A DNA stretch of 64,000 bases from contig SUTU01000001.1 of assembly GCA_015152525.1 (NCBI GenBank), positions 62,001-126,000 on the forward strand. The letters are read 5' to 3'. This document shows, piece after piece, positions 35,890 to 45,974 of this stretch. Below the pieces are notes generated by a model. It saw nothing but the letters and a program-made list of their open reading frames with translations, was not told where the DNA came from and did no database searches. How positions within the stretch are numbered: position 1 is the first letter of the stretch; each line of letters opens with the position of its first letter. The DNA comes from Cyanobacteria bacterium SIG28 (lineage in GTDB: Bacteria; Cyanobacteriota; Vampirovibrionia; Gastranaerophilales; Gastranaerophilaceae). A program made the position numbers and the translations under genes.

Positions 35890-37278
35890 CTACACATTAA
35901 TCAATTTTTCTTGAAGAGAATGAGCTGAATCTTCATAGCCTGCTCTTCCCATTAACGCATAAGTGTAGTTTTTAGCTTGCTCAACACCTGATTGGTTAAA
36001 AGTATTTATATTATAGAGTTCTCCTGCTATAGCTGTTTGAACCTCTAACATGTAAAGCAATTGTGCAATATTATACTCATCTATTTTTTCTAAAGTTATT
36101 GTTAGAGTCGGACGGCTATAATCAGATAAAGAAACTCTTGTTGAATCAGCTTCGGCATTCAATAAATCGTTTATTGTTTTTCCGCCTAAATATCCAATTC
36201 CAGTGTATTCATAGCTTTTAGGAATTTCTAAAACTGTATCAAAATTTTCAACTCTTATAAATGTAATAATCTTATCATTAGGACCTTCGTTAAACAATTG
36301 CAACAAAGAATGTTGCTCAGTAGCACCAATCGATTTTACAGGTGTCGGTCCTATATTAACTTTATTACCATTATTGTCATATTCTTTTCCCAAAGATTCT
36401 GCCCAAAGCTGAACAAACCAATCGGAAACATATTTTAAACGACTTGAATAAGGCATCATTACCGATATTCTTTTATTCATTTTTTTATCCATTAAGTATT
36501 GAATTAAAGCGCCCTGAGCTGCAATATTCTGATGAATATCAGTGTTTTTTAAAGCTAAATCCATATCTTTAATACCATTGATTATTTCATCAACATTTAA
36601 GCCGACTAAAGCAAAAGGAACTAAGCCTACAGCTGAAAATACTGAAAATCTTCCGCCAACATCATTTGGAATAATAAATGTCTTATAACCTTCCTGATCT
36701 GCTATTTGTTTTAAAATTCCTAAAGATTTGTCTGTTGTTGCAACAATATTTTTTCTGTAATCATCGCCTAATTCTTTTTGCAATCTATCTTTAAGAATCA
36801 TAAATTGAGCCATTGTCTCTGCAGTATCACCGGATTTTGTGATAACATTAACCAAAGTTTTTTTCAAATCCAATATTGACAACAAAGCATTCATAGAATC
36901 AGGGTCAATATTATCTAAAAAGAATATTCGAGGATAATTATTTCTGTCTTCTTTTGTTAATAAATTCCAATAAGGTTTAAGTAAGGCTTCTGTAACCGCA
37001 ATTCCGCCAAGTGCAGAACCACCGATACCCAAAACCAGCACATTATCAAACCTACCTCTAACCATAGAAGCAAACTCTTTAACATACCATACTGTCTGCT
37101 CATGATATCCCAAATTCATCCATTGTAACCATTGCCCCGGCTTATCTTTTCTTTGGTTTAAACTTGTTATTATATGAGTAATTGTTTCGCTATAATTTGC
37201 AAATTCCTCTTTTAAATTTAAACCATTTTCTTCACCTATAATAGCTGAATCTGATTTCAAGCAATTAAGCTTTATCAT
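35890..37278 (-). CDS. pgi: Glucose-6-phosphate isomerase
   Basis: Interconverts glucose-6-phosphate and fructose-6-phosphate. The SIS folds carry VLGIGGSALGGIA, TKSGDTAETM, ATTDKSLGIL, NDVGGRFSVFSAVGLVP and the later GATEQHSLLQLFNEG with the catalytic Glu/His region. About 462 residues, the shorter bacterial (Bacillus/Thermotoga-like) form. AAAGGTG fixes this ATG; a reading 21 bases longer exists. It connects the alpha-glucan enzymes in the window to glycolysis. Confidence 0.95.
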   Translation of the reverse strand: MIKLNCLKSDSAIIGEENGLNLKEEFANYSETITHIITSLNQRKDKPGQWLQWMNLGYHEQTVWYVKEFASMVRGRFDNVLVLGIGGSALGGIAVTEALLKPYWNLLTKEDRNNYPRIFFLDNIDPDSMNALLSILDLKKTLVNVITKSGDTAETMAQFMILKDRLQKELGDDYRKNIVATTDKSLGILKQIADQEGYKTFIIPNDVGGRFSVFSAVGLVPFALVGLNVDEIINGIKDMDLALKNTDIHQNIAAQGALIQYLMDKKMNKRISVMMPYSSRLKYVSDWFVQLWAESLGKEYDNNGNKVNIGPTPVKSIGATEQHSLLQLFNEGPNDKIITFIRVENFDTVLEIPKSYEYTGIGYLGGKTINDLLNAEADSTRVSLSDYSRPTLTITLEKIDEYNIAQLLYMLEVQTAIAGELYNINTFNQSGVEQAKNYTYALMGRAGYEDSAHSLQEKLINV

Positions 37279-37372
37279 TTGCACACCTTTCTTATACACT
37301 TATTATTATAATTGTACTATTAACAATTATAATTTCAAGCTGATAAGAACTACTACACCTCTGTTTTAGAGG

Positions 37373-38557
37373 TTATAGAATTGATTGATTATAAAGTTTT
37401 AAATCTACTATCCTGTTATCAATCATTTCTATACATTGAGCAAATTCTTCTTGTAATTTTGCCAAATTTTTAAACCTTGTATGGAAAAATAACAAAGTTG
37501 ATACAGATTCTTTTGTTAGATTTTTTAGACTAATAATTCTTTCATAAATTTTCGGGTCAACGATTTCCTTATGCTCACATAAAGTTGTAAACAAATCGCC
37601 AAACCACCATTGCACTTCTTCTACATTATTGGACTTTAAACCCTTATAAGCTTTTTTTAGATATTTTTGGATTTCAGAATACATGTCAATAAGAGTTTCT
37701 TTTTTCTTCGGTAAAATATTTTTGAAATAATTAATCGTCTGTTCATAACCCGTATTTATCAGTTTTCTTCTTGAGTCTTTATCCAAATTAAAATCTGCAA
37801 AGAAAATATTACCTGTATCTATTCTTAAACAATCATAACGATCATTTTTACCATACAATTCAATAACAAAATCAGTTGCAACATCCGTTACACAACTATA
37901 AATTGTATTTAAAAATGCAATAGGACTTTTACCTTCATCACTGCAAGAACCTTCTAAACGGAATTCAAGAATTCTATCCTCAGAGTTATTTAAGGTTTCT
38001 GACAATCTCCACATTGGCGAAGCTTTTTGTAAATCTCCGTCAACTAAATCCGAGTCATTATAACTAAACGGCGGCATCAATCCAGGCATACTTGAAGATA
38101 CTCTTATCGCCCTTGCGATTTCAAAATCGGGTGTTACACTTTTTGAAAACTCTTGCGTGGTAAACGTTCTTAAATTAGTTGTTATAATAACCAATTCTTT
38201 TTCCAAGTCTTCAAAATTCAAATTTTTCTTTTTTAATTCAATATGTTTTTTTTCTATTAATTCATTTAACCAATCTACAAAAATCCCACCTTTACAAAGA
38301 GCAATATTTTTACCAAATCCTAAATGAATATCTCTAAAAAGATCAAAATTAACCTTCATAAACAGATTTTCAAGTTCGTATGACTTATATCCACAAGCAA
38401 GAAGTGTTGCAAAAATCGAACCAACCGAAGACCCGCCTACAACATCAAACTCAATCCCAAGTTCTTCCATTGCTCTTATAACACCAATATAAGCTAATCC
38501 CCTTATGGCACCACCACCAAACAAACAAGTATACTTTAAAGCTCTATTCTCTTTCAA
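37373..38557 (-). CDS. Patatin-like phospholipase family protein
   Basis: A 394-residue protein with the patatin domain in the first 200 residues: oxyanion loop GGGAIRG (14-20), nucleophile Ser44 in GGSSVGS, and the dyad Asp173 in DGD. It should be a lipid acyl hydrolase of the cytoplasmic face; the substrate is unknown. The last 150 residues are helical without a recognised domain. It is followed by a weak hairpin (ACCTCT/AGAGGT) and preceded by the TTTACCCC repeat array. Confidence 0.9.
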   Translation of the reverse strand: MKENRALKYTCLFGGGAIRGLAYIGVIRAMEELGIEFDVVGGSSVGSIFATLLACGYKSYELENLFMKVNFDLFRDIHLGFGKNIALCKGGIFVDWLNELIEKKHIELKKKNLNFEDLEKELVIITTNLRTFTTQEFSKSVTPDFEIARAIRVSSSMPGLMPPFSYNDSDLVDGDLQKASPMWRLSETLNNSEDRILEFRLEGSCSDEGKSPIAFLNTIYSCVTDVATDFVIELYGKNDRYDCLRIDTGNIFFADFNLDKDSRRKLINTGYEQTINYFKNILPKKKETLIDMYSEIQKYLKKAYKGLKSNNVEEVQWWFGDLFTTLCEHKEIVDPKIYERIISLKNLTKESVSTLLFFHTRFKNLAKLQEEFAQCIEMIDNRIVDLKLYNQSIL

Positions 38558-38575
38558 AACTAAACCTCTATTTTT

Positions 38576-38633
38576 TTTACCCCTTAATTTACCCCTAGAT
38601 TTACCCCTTTAATTTACCCCTAGATTTACCCCT
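38576..38633. repeat. Five-copy TTTACCCCT array with 12-bp period
   Basis: TTTACCCCT occurs at 38576, 38588, 38600, 38613 and 38625, so the spacing is 12, 12, 13, 12 bases. The spacers are TAA or AGA/TTAA type. It fills the gap between the GT-C-like gene and the patatin gene on the minus strand. Confidence 0.9.
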
Positions 38634-38664
38634 GTTTTATTTATACCATAAAATTTAATTTATG

Positions 38665-40164
38665 CTATTCGCCAAATTTACCCATATTTTTGAACGCATT
38701 TTTTAAATAATAATTTCGTTTTACTTCAATTTCTTTATATTTAGGTTTCAATTTTTTGGTTTTTACATATACCTGACCGACATTTCCTTCAAAAACTAAA
38801 GTCCAATCTTTTTCATTTTTTATAACATCACAAATTTTCCAAGTTTTATCCAAAAGCAAAACATCTGTAGGATATTTTTTCAAAACTTCACGCCAATTCT
38901 CTTTTGCCATTGCAAACTCTTTTAAAGCCAGAAATTCTTCATCATTATAAACTTCTTCATAACGACCATCCATGAATATAAGATTTTGAGGATAAAGTTT
39001 ATATGTTACATAACTACCAAATCCAAAACTTGTTAAAAGATTTCCTGATAAATTGTTAGTTGCAATAAATTCAACCTCTTTAACAGGGAATTTAGTATCA
39101 TTTACTCTTGGTGTAAAAGGTTCTAAAAACAATACTAAAAACATAGACAAGAAAAGCAATATAGCTACAAACTTTTCGACAAATTTTATAAACTTAACAT
39201 CAAAAACTTTTATAAGTTCTTTACTAAACAATGCTGTTACAATTATCAATGAAAAAGAAACAAGCTTAACATGCATAGCACCCAGCACAAGCATTACAAG
39301 TAAGAGTAATTTATTAAAAACATTTACTTTACTATCAAGTATTGATAATAGAAATATTAACAGGGCATAACAGTATGACAAAATAAAGCCTAAAGAATGA
39401 GACTCTACCAAAATATGCCACCATTCAACAATATAAGTTCGAGTCATTGTATTGGCAGAAAGTAAAAATCCTAAATAATCTGTTCCATAAGGATTAATTA
39501 TTAACAAAATTGAAGCTAATAAAAAAACTATAAAATATTTTTTCCAACGCTGTTTTGTTATCACAGCATTTAACAAATATAAGAAAATCAAACCCAAGCC
39601 CGATACAATACCGCCATGAAGATTGTTCCAAATAATTGTGAGCGGTAATATTAGCCATATACAATTCGAATTTTTAGCTCTATATTTTTCCAACAGATAT
39701 AAAAATATTGAAAAGAACATAAAACTAAACATTTGACATCTTACAATACTACCGTTTATACTGCTAAACAGAATTAAAAAGAGAATTATCGGAAACAGAA
39801 GTTTTGGATAATTTTTTGATTGTAAACTTTGAGTTTTTAAAACAAAAAATGCTGTAAAAAACATTAAAAATGAATGTAAGAAAATTAACCCAAAAGTTCC
39901 AATATGCTTTAAAAACCAATAGAAAACAACACCGGAACCCCATTCATGGTCATACCATTTGTGAGTAGGCGTATAAGAAAGAAAATCGTTGTAGTGAATA
40001 ATCCCTTTTTCTAAAAAAGCTTCACCTACAATTAACCTTGCGTATAAATCATAGTCATAGTTTCTGGATAAACATCCTAAAAACAAACAAAAGAGAAATA
40101 ATAAAGTATACAAAAACCAAGATTTTGTATACATTTTTTTTAAAACACCGCAATTATTTTCCAT
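38665..40164 (-). CDS. GT-C-like multispanning membrane protein
   Basis: About 499 residues with roughly ten hydrophobic helices in the first 360, then a soluble C-terminal domain (about 370-499). The first periplasmic loop has NYDYDLYARLIVGEAFLEKG and SYTPTHKWYDHEWGSG, where the acidic residues recall the catalytic loop of lipid-linked GT-C glycosyltransferases or O-antigen-type enzymes. A specific function cannot be given. I used the ATG beginning MENNCG; a reading 24 bases longer is possible. The gene is divergent from leuC. Confidence 0.75.
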   Translation of the reverse strand: MENNCGVLKKMYTKSWFLYTLLFLFCLFLGCLSRNYDYDLYARLIVGEAFLEKGIIHYNDFLSYTPTHKWYDHEWGSGVVFYWFLKHIGTFGLIFLHSFLMFFTAFFVLKTQSLQSKNYPKLLFPIILFLILFSSINGSIVRCQMFSFMFFSIFLYLLEKYRAKNSNCIWLILPLTIIWNNLHGGIVSGLGLIFLYLLNAVITKQRWKKYFIVFLLASILLIINPYGTDYLGFLLSANTMTRTYIVEWWHILVESHSLGFILSYCYALLIFLLSILDSKVNVFNKLLLLVMLVLGAMHVKLVSFSLIIVTALFSKELIKVFDVKFIKFVEKFVAILLFLSMFLVLFLEPFTPRVNDTKFPVKEVEFIATNNLSGNLLTSFGFGSYVTYKLYPQNLIFMDGRYEEVYNDEEFLALKEFAMAKENWREVLKKYPTDVLLLDKTWKICDVIKNEKDWTLVFEGNVGQVYVKTKKLKPKYKEIEVKRNYYLKNAFKNMGKFGE

Positions 40165-40214
40165 TTTAACTCTCTTCCCTAATCTCATTTACAATTGTAA
40201 TATAAAAAAAACAT

Positions 40215-40245
40215 TTGTTACTATATACAAGTTTTATGGTAAAAT
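40215..40245 (+). promoter_or_regulatory. Promoter of leuC
   Basis: TTGTTA (40215-40220) and TAAAAT (40240-40245) with an extended TGG before the -10. The 19-base spacing is long, but the extended -10 compensates. Confidence 0.5.
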
Positions 40246-40280
40246 ATTTTTACAAATATATCAGATAAAGGGAGAGGATT

Positions 40281-41522
40281 ATGGGTTTAACTCTTGTAGA
40301 AAAAATTATTTCAGAACACGCAGGTAAAAATGTTCATGCCGGTGAATTAGTTATTTCAAAAGTTGATGTTGCAGCAGTTCAAGACGGCACCGGTCCTCTG
40401 ACCGTTCAAGAATTTAAAAAACTGGGTGTTCCAAAACTTAAAAACCCTGAACGTTCAATATTGTTTATTGACCATGCTGCTCCTAGTCCAAGAAAAGAAC
40501 TTTCAAACACTCATATGGTTTTGAGAGATTTTGCCAAAGAATACGGTGCCGTTCTTTCTGATATCGGTGCCGGTGTTTGCCACCAAAGACTTATTGAAAC
40601 TTTTGTAAACCCTGGTGAAGTTTTGGTAGGCGCTGATTCTCACACTTGCACTTCAGGTGCATTATCTGCTTTTGCTACCGGCATGGGGTCAACTGATATA
40701 GCTGTTGCCATGGCCTTAGGCAAAACTTGGCTAAAAGTTCCTGCTACATTCAAAGTTATTGTTAATGGTAAATTTAAGCCGGGTGTGTGTTCTAAAGACT
40801 TAATGTTGCACTTTATCGGTATGATTGGTGCTGATGGTGCTACATATAAAGCATTAGAATTTTGCGGTGAAGCAATTGAAAACATGACAATGTCAGAACG
40901 TTTTACTTTAGCAAACATGGCTGTTGAAGCCGGTGCTAAATGCGGATTATTTATTGCTGATGAAAAGACTCGAGAATTTTTAAAAGAAAGAGGACGTGAA
41001 GATAAATTTAGACAAATTCTTCCTGATAGCGATGCTGAATACGAAAGAATCATTGAGATTAATGCAGAAGATGTTCCACATACAGTTTCTTGTCCTCATA
41101 CTGTAGACAATACTAAGCCTGCCGAAGAATTATCTGATATTAAAGTTAATCAAGTTTTTGTCGGAACTTGTACAAACGGCAGAATTGAAGATTTGCGAGT
41201 TGTTGCTGAAATATTGAAAGGGAAAACAGTTCATAGCGATGTTAGACTTTTGATATGTCCGGCTTCAAAAGATGTTTTCAAACAAGCATTAAAAGAAGGT
41301 TTGATTGATATTTTTGTAGATGCAAATGCTGCAATCTTAACATCAGGTTGCGGACCTTGTGTTGGTGTTCATGCCGGCACATTAGGTGATGGTGAAGTTT
41401 GTTTAGCAACACAAAACAGAAACTTCCAAGGCAGAATGGGAAACACTAAAGGTTTTATTTACTTATCTTCTCCATATGTTGCAGCCTACACTGCACTAAG
41501 AGGATATATTGCAACAAAATAA
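40281..41522 (+). CDS. leuC: 3-isopropylmalate dehydratase large subunit (LeuC / homoaconitase-type)
   Basis: An aconitase-superfamily subunit of 413 residues, the short prokaryotic form of LeuC/HACN. The cluster ligands are Cys297 (GTCTNGRIEDL), Cys357 and Cys360 (SGCGPC). VGADSHTCTSGALSAFATG is the active-site loop. With a small LeuD subunit it would isomerise isopropylmalate in leucine synthesis; the related homoaconitase activity cannot be excluded. leuD and leuB are not in the window. GGGAGAGG precedes the ATG. Confidence 0.93.
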   Translation: MGLTLVEKIISEHAGKNVHAGELVISKVDVAAVQDGTGPLTVQEFKKLGVPKLKNPERSILFIDHAAPSPRKELSNTHMVLRDFAKEYGAVLSDIGAGVCHQRLIETFVNPGEVLVGADSHTCTSGALSAFATGMGSTDIAVAMALGKTWLKVPATFKVIVNGKFKPGVCSKDLMLHFIGMIGADGATYKALEFCGEAIENMTMSERFTLANMAVEAGAKCGLFIADEKTREFLKERGREDKFRQILPDSDAEYERIIEINAEDVPHTVSCPHTVDNTKPAEELSDIKVNQVFVGTCTNGRIEDLRVVAEILKGKTVHSDVRLLICPASKDVFKQALKEGLIDIFVDANAAILTSGCGPCVGVHAGTLGDGEVCLATQNRNFQGRMGNTKGFIYLSSPYVAAYTALRGYIATK

Positions 41523-41561
41523 GAACAGGTTTAAAACTTTGAATATTAAGGAGCTTTTATA

Positions 41562-42047
41562 ATGAATTTATTACTTATAAAACAATTAGCTATAATAAGC
41601 GCTATTGCCGGTGTTATTATTGGTTTAATTACTGTTATACCATACGTAAGTTTAGTAAGTTTCTTAATACTTTTAACATGCGTTTCCGTATTTGTCCTTG
41701 TTTATTTGAAACAAAATGATTTAATCGGGATTATAAGTATAAAAGAAGGTTGTATTTTCGGTGCAATAATAGGATTTGTTTCTTTTCTTACTTTTTCCAT
41801 AATTTATGCACCTATAAGCTCAATATTAGGAACATTAATTTCGGCTTATCCTCAAAAACACTTTATCTATTTTGTTACAGATTTCGGAACTTTTGTCATA
41901 ACAGTTTTTATACTACTTTTTATGGCAGGCTTAAGTGCGTTATTCAACGGTTTTTCAGGACTTGTAACAGCTTATTTATACGAAATATTTACCGGTATCA
42001 AAAAAGAAACTGATGAAAACAACAGTATAGATTTCACCGTTGAATAA
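41562..42047 (+). CDS. Small integral membrane protein, unknown
   Basis: A 161-residue protein with four predicted membrane helices (about 5-28, 30-52, 62-90 and 108-145) and a short polar C-terminus. Glycines and prolines spaced in the helices are seen, but no family motif that I recognise. It follows leuC by 39 bases and has AAGGAGC, so it may be co-transcribed with it. No function is proposed. Confidence 0.65.
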   Translation: MNLLLIKQLAIISAIAGVIIGLITVIPYVSLVSFLILLTCVSVFVLVYLKQNDLIGIISIKEGCIFGAIIGFVSFLTFSIIYAPISSILGTLISAYPQKHFIYFVTDFGTFVITVFILLFMAGLSALFNGFSGLVTAYLYEIFTGIKKETDENNSIDFTVE

Positions 42048-42258
42048 ATTTTAATAATGTAAAATTTTTATTTTAGAGCATGACATTTTTTCTTGTTTTT
42101 GTTAATATCATAGATGTGTGGAGTATTCTTTTTACTTGAATAAAACATTACACTGGCTATTTTCGAAATATGTAAATAATTGTAAATTACTTTTTTATAA
42201 ATAGCAAAAAAAAATATTCACCGGACTTGTATTAAATAGTTGATGTGTAGGAATTCGT

Positions 42259-43296
42259 ATGATTAAAGCTGTAGACAATACTTCTAAAACGGTTGCATTC
42301 ACTTCTGATGACAAAAAGAAGAACTCAAAGAATGAAACAAGAATTTTGCCAAACACAGTTGGTACTCGTGTTAAACAAGGTTTTCAAAAAACATCCAGCG
42401 CATTTTTAGATTATCCGGTAAAAGGTTTAAGAGGAGATATAAATTCAAATTTTTACGAATTCTTAACTATGGGAACAGTTCCATACCTTCTCGGTAGCGG
42501 AATGTTTATGGTAGGTTTCAATTGTGTTAAAGGCTCACTTAGTCCTAAAGCTCGTTTAAACGGCAAAAAAATGGGATTAGGTGTTGTTTTATACGGTGTA
42601 ATGAAAAATCTTTCAAAGCATTTGGTTACAAAACCTGTAGAATTAGCAACAGGTGTTGATACTGAAATGCCTTACGAAAACATTGTATACCCACTTCCAA
42701 AAGAAGCCGGTGAAGATGCAAGTATAGAAATTCAACATCAACAACGTAAAATATTTGACAGTAAAGAGTTTTACAGAAAAGATTTATTACACAGAGATTA
42801 TTACGACAAAATTGCAAAAAAACTGGGATTTGGAGAGGATTTAAACGATTCAATTACAGAAGTTTCTCCTGCTATTCAAAATATTGTTGCAATGTCTAAT
42901 TTAGCAAAAAGCATTGCTTCATATTCTTGGGCAGCAGTTGGCGTTATGCTTGCGTCACAAGATTCTTGGTCAAATTTCTTTGACGCATTTACTAACAGAC
43001 AAAAACAGCCTAATGTAGGTGATTCGAAACTTGTTGGCGGAATTAAAAACTTTGGTAAAAACACATGGAACGTTACAAAAGCTTTCGGAACATCGTTGGT
43101 TGAGTCTTCTAAATCATTATGGAACGGCAATCCTGCATACAGCGGTTTCAAGAAACATGCCGGTAAAACTCTTGTTTCAACAGCGGTTGCACTTACTGTA
43201 GTTTTAACAGCAAACGTAATTACTAAAGCAAAAGATATGACAAAAAATAAGAATAAAAACACTATCGACAAAACCAAAGAAAGTACGGTGATTTAG
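42259..43296 (+). CDS. Clade-specific membrane protein, paralogue A
   Basis: A 345-residue protein with the N-terminal motif KTVAFTSD, an amphipathic start, and two to three hydrophobic segments (about 75-105, 115-130 and 300-325). The core pattern SPKARLNGKKMGLG, then KPVELATGVD (about 95-140), matches DPRARLMEYVGLG, then KPAELIHGFE in the next gene, so the two are paralogues. I do not recognise a named family. TAGGAATT precedes the ATG. It is two bases from the next gene and probably the first gene of a three-gene operon with the GH13 enzyme. Confidence 0.75.
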   Translation: MIKAVDNTSKTVAFTSDDKKKNSKNETRILPNTVGTRVKQGFQKTSSAFLDYPVKGLRGDINSNFYEFLTMGTVPYLLGSGMFMVGFNCVKGSLSPKARLNGKKMGLGVVLYGVMKNLSKHLVTKPVELATGVDTEMPYENIVYPLPKEAGEDASIEIQHQQRKIFDSKEFYRKDLLHRDYYDKIAKKLGFGEDLNDSITEVSPAIQNIVAMSNLAKSIASYSWAAVGVMLASQDSWSNFFDAFTNRQKQPNVGDSKLVGGIKNFGKNTWNVTKAFGTSLVESSKSLWNGNPAYSGFKKHAGKTLVSTAVALTVVLTANVITKAKDMTKNKNKNTIDKTKESTVI

Positions 43297-43298
43297 TT

Positions 43299-45974
43299 AT
43301 GGCAATTAATCCTATACAAATTAATATAAATAACACTAAATCAGTATCCTTTAAAAAGAAAGAATACAAATCTTACTTGCAAGCTGAAGGTGCAGTTGAT
43401 ACAACAAACAATGTTAAACCATTACCGGGTAAGGGTCATTTAATACACGATGGTATTTCAAACAAAGTTAAATATTTCTTTAAAGATATTGCATACGATT
43501 TTAAATCAATTAAAAACGCATTCAACGGAACCGCTAATGATCACCAATCAGGAAGACTTAATGATGTAGGACTAAAACTCAGCGGTATCGGAATTGCAAC
43601 TTATTTAGCCTCAAAAACAACTGATCCGAGAGCAAGATTAATGGAGTATGTTGGTTTAGGTGCATTCCTTGCAGCAATGGATTTATATCCAAAACTAGCT
43701 ATCAATAAGCCTGCCGAACTAATTCACGGGTTTGAAATTGATAAACAGTTTATAGATGACCAAGGCAGAAAAAAATCCGTTTACCAAGACAGCAACTATA
43801 TTCCATATGACTTATACAGAGGAGAAGCTAAAGGTGAATCTTTAGAAGAAATCGGCGACAATATGGGAATTCCTAAAAACATCGTAAATCGCAACGATTT
43901 AACAAGAGAACAAACCCGAAAAATTGCAACACAAAGTAATACGCTTTGGATGTTAACTGCTTGTGCGACTCCTGCAATGACAGCTTTGATTTGCAGAGGA
44001 TTAGAAGAACCTTTAGGATACGGTATTCAACAAGTTCGTAACGCAAAGCATAACAACAGAATTTCTAAAATGCTTCAAAAAACAACAAATATGACTACAG
44101 ATGTTAACTCTATAAAAACAAACGGACTTAGCCATACAGTTGAAAATCTTATTTCTAAATATAAAGGTGAGGAATTACCACAAGAAGTATTTGAAAAAAT
44201 ATCTAATTTGATAACCAAAGATATTGATGCAAATACTTCCGAAGGCATAAAAGAAGATTTAGCAAGAATTTTAAGAAGCGGTAAAAATGGTGCAGACTCA
44301 TACGTTGTTAATGCAAGTTCTGCTGACAATATAGTTGAAGCCGTTAAAAAACTGGTTCCGAAAAATAACAGCGATAGTGTTAAAAACGCATTAATACCTA
44401 CTAAAGCAGAAATTGAAACGATTTTAGAGAAATACGCGCCTAAATCAGAATTAGAAAAAGGTGCAACACTAACGAAAGAAAATATAAGCGAATTTAGAAC
44501 AGAATTAAGCAAATTAATCGAAAGTAAGACAAAAAGTCTTTCAGATGTTCCTGCAGATTATCTTAAAAACAGAAGCAATAGTATTGTCGAAGGTGCTGCA
44601 AATGTTCTTCAAACTAAAAAATCAAATTTTGTAAGTGAAAACGTATTAAAAGATGTTGTTAATTTTGCAAAAGTTATTGGCGATTTTAAAAATAATGACA
44701 AGCTTTTAGACAGTACAAAATCTTTCAAATTTGAATTTGCGCCACAAACAGTTATTGCTCGTTCTTATAACAAATTTCAAGATACACTCTTAAAAGAACT
44801 TAAAATTTCTTACAAAGATTTAAAGCTAATGGAAGAATCTGAAAAAGCAACTGCAGAAATTTTTGACAAAAAATTAACAGAGCTTTGTAAAGACGAAGCC
44901 AGATACAACAAAACCGTTAAAAAACTTGGCAAAATAATTTCTGACATGGAAATTCAGCTTGACGGTAAAAACGCAGATTCTTCTCACATCAAAGATTTAA
45001 TAACAGCAATTGAAAACAACTATAATAAGACTGCTCAAAGATTAGCAGAGCTTGATTCTAATAAGTTTAAAAACACTATTGATAAACTGGTTAAAGAAGA
45101 CCCTAAAACATTGTCTAACACAGTTACATCTAAAACCGATTTAAGAGAATTTTTAGACGGTATTAGAGTTGACAAGTACGCTGACATTAACAACATTAAA
45201 TACTGGTCAGAAGAATTTGGACATAAGGGAAGAATTGATTATGCTAAACATAACGCAAAAGGCATAGGTTCTTCAAAGAATTTTGTAATAGACAGAATTG
45301 TTGACAGATATTCAGGTGCTAAAAATTCATTCTACAGAACATTACATTTGTTTGACGTTTATAAAAGAGCTGCAAATCCTGCAGACTTTAGCGCTAATCC
45401 GGAATACGCTAACGAACTTATCAACAAGGGTAAAGCTACTCTAATGACAGCTAATAGTTCTGAGCACACTTTGAAATTAAATACAATCAATGGCGCAAAT
45501 TTCTACAAAGATTTATTCAATACAATCTGGAAACCTGAAGATTACACCAATAGCGGTATCAAGTCTAAAGGCTTTGTTACTGATACAACTAAAGCCGCTC
45601 TTAAAGATGTGAATGAAGCTGCTTCAGGAAACGTTTTAGACAGATTCCAACAATATATTATGCGTTTCAAACATATTGTCGGAAATAATGATATAGATTT
45701 TACGAAACCGGAACACAAATTAGACACATCTGTCTTAAACAAGTACGAAAAAAGCGCTAAAACCAGACTTTCTATTTTTAACCTTGTAGGTCAAAATCCG
45801 GCTGAAATGCTTCGAAATTCTGCTAAAAACAAATATGCATCTACAAAATGGCTAAGAATTATGTCTGTAATAACAGCCGGTATATTTAGTACCGCAATTC
45901 TTGCTCAATTCGGATTTGGAAAAATTAGAAACCCACAAAATATAAAAAAGCAGGTGAATGATGAAGTTAAATAG
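43299..45974 (+). CDS. Clade-specific large membrane-anchored protein, paralogue B
   Basis: An 891-residue protein. It starts MAINPIQININNTKSVSFKK (the INP and SFK motifs). Residues 60-240 carry the domain shared with the preceding protein. The middle (about 240-800) is helical, charged and Lys/Asn/Asp-rich, with likely coiled coils. A C-terminal hydrophobic segment (about 850-880: WLRIMSVITAGIFSTAILA) may anchor it to a membrane. There are no cysteines of note and no catalytic motif that I can see. Its end overlaps the start of the GH13 gene by 17 bases. Confidence 0.75.
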   Translation: MAINPIQININNTKSVSFKKKEYKSYLQAEGAVDTTNNVKPLPGKGHLIHDGISNKVKYFFKDIAYDFKSIKNAFNGTANDHQSGRLNDVGLKLSGIGIATYLASKTTDPRARLMEYVGLGAFLAAMDLYPKLAINKPAELIHGFEIDKQFIDDQGRKKSVYQDSNYIPYDLYRGEAKGESLEEIGDNMGIPKNIVNRNDLTREQTRKIATQSNTLWMLTACATPAMTALICRGLEEPLGYGIQQVRNAKHNNRISKMLQKTTNMTTDVNSIKTNGLSHTVENLISKYKGEELPQEVFEKISNLITKDIDANTSEGIKEDLARILRSGKNGADSYVVNASSADNIVEAVKKLVPKNNSDSVKNALIPTKAEIETILEKYAPKSELEKGATLTKENISEFRTELSKLIESKTKSLSDVPADYLKNRSNSIVEGAANVLQTKKSNFVSENVLKDVVNFAKVIGDFKNNDKLLDSTKSFKFEFAPQTVIARSYNKFQDTLLKELKISYKDLKLMEESEKATAEIFDKKLTELCKDEARYNKTVKKLGKIISDMEIQLDGKNADSSHIKDLITAIENNYNKTAQRLAELDSNKFKNTIDKLVKEDPKTLSNTVTSKTDLREFLDGIRVDKYADINNIKYWSEEFGHKGRIDYAKHNAKGIGSSKNFVIDRIVDRYSGAKNSFYRTLHLFDVYKRAANPADFSANPEYANELINKGKATLMTANSSEHTLKLNTINGANFYKDLFNTIWKPEDYTNSGIKSKGFVTDTTKAALKDVNEAASGNVLDRFQQYIMRFKHIVGNNDIDFTKPEHKLDTSVLNKYEKSAKTRLSIFNLVGQNPAEMLRNSAKNKYASTKWLRIMSVITAGIFSTAILAQFGFGKIRNPQNIKKQVNDEVK

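Noticed and set aside
40640..41053. Antisense open frame in leuC
   Set aside because: It lies wholly inside a clear leuC on the other strand, has no ribosome site, and its product resembles nothing; it is a shadow of codon use.
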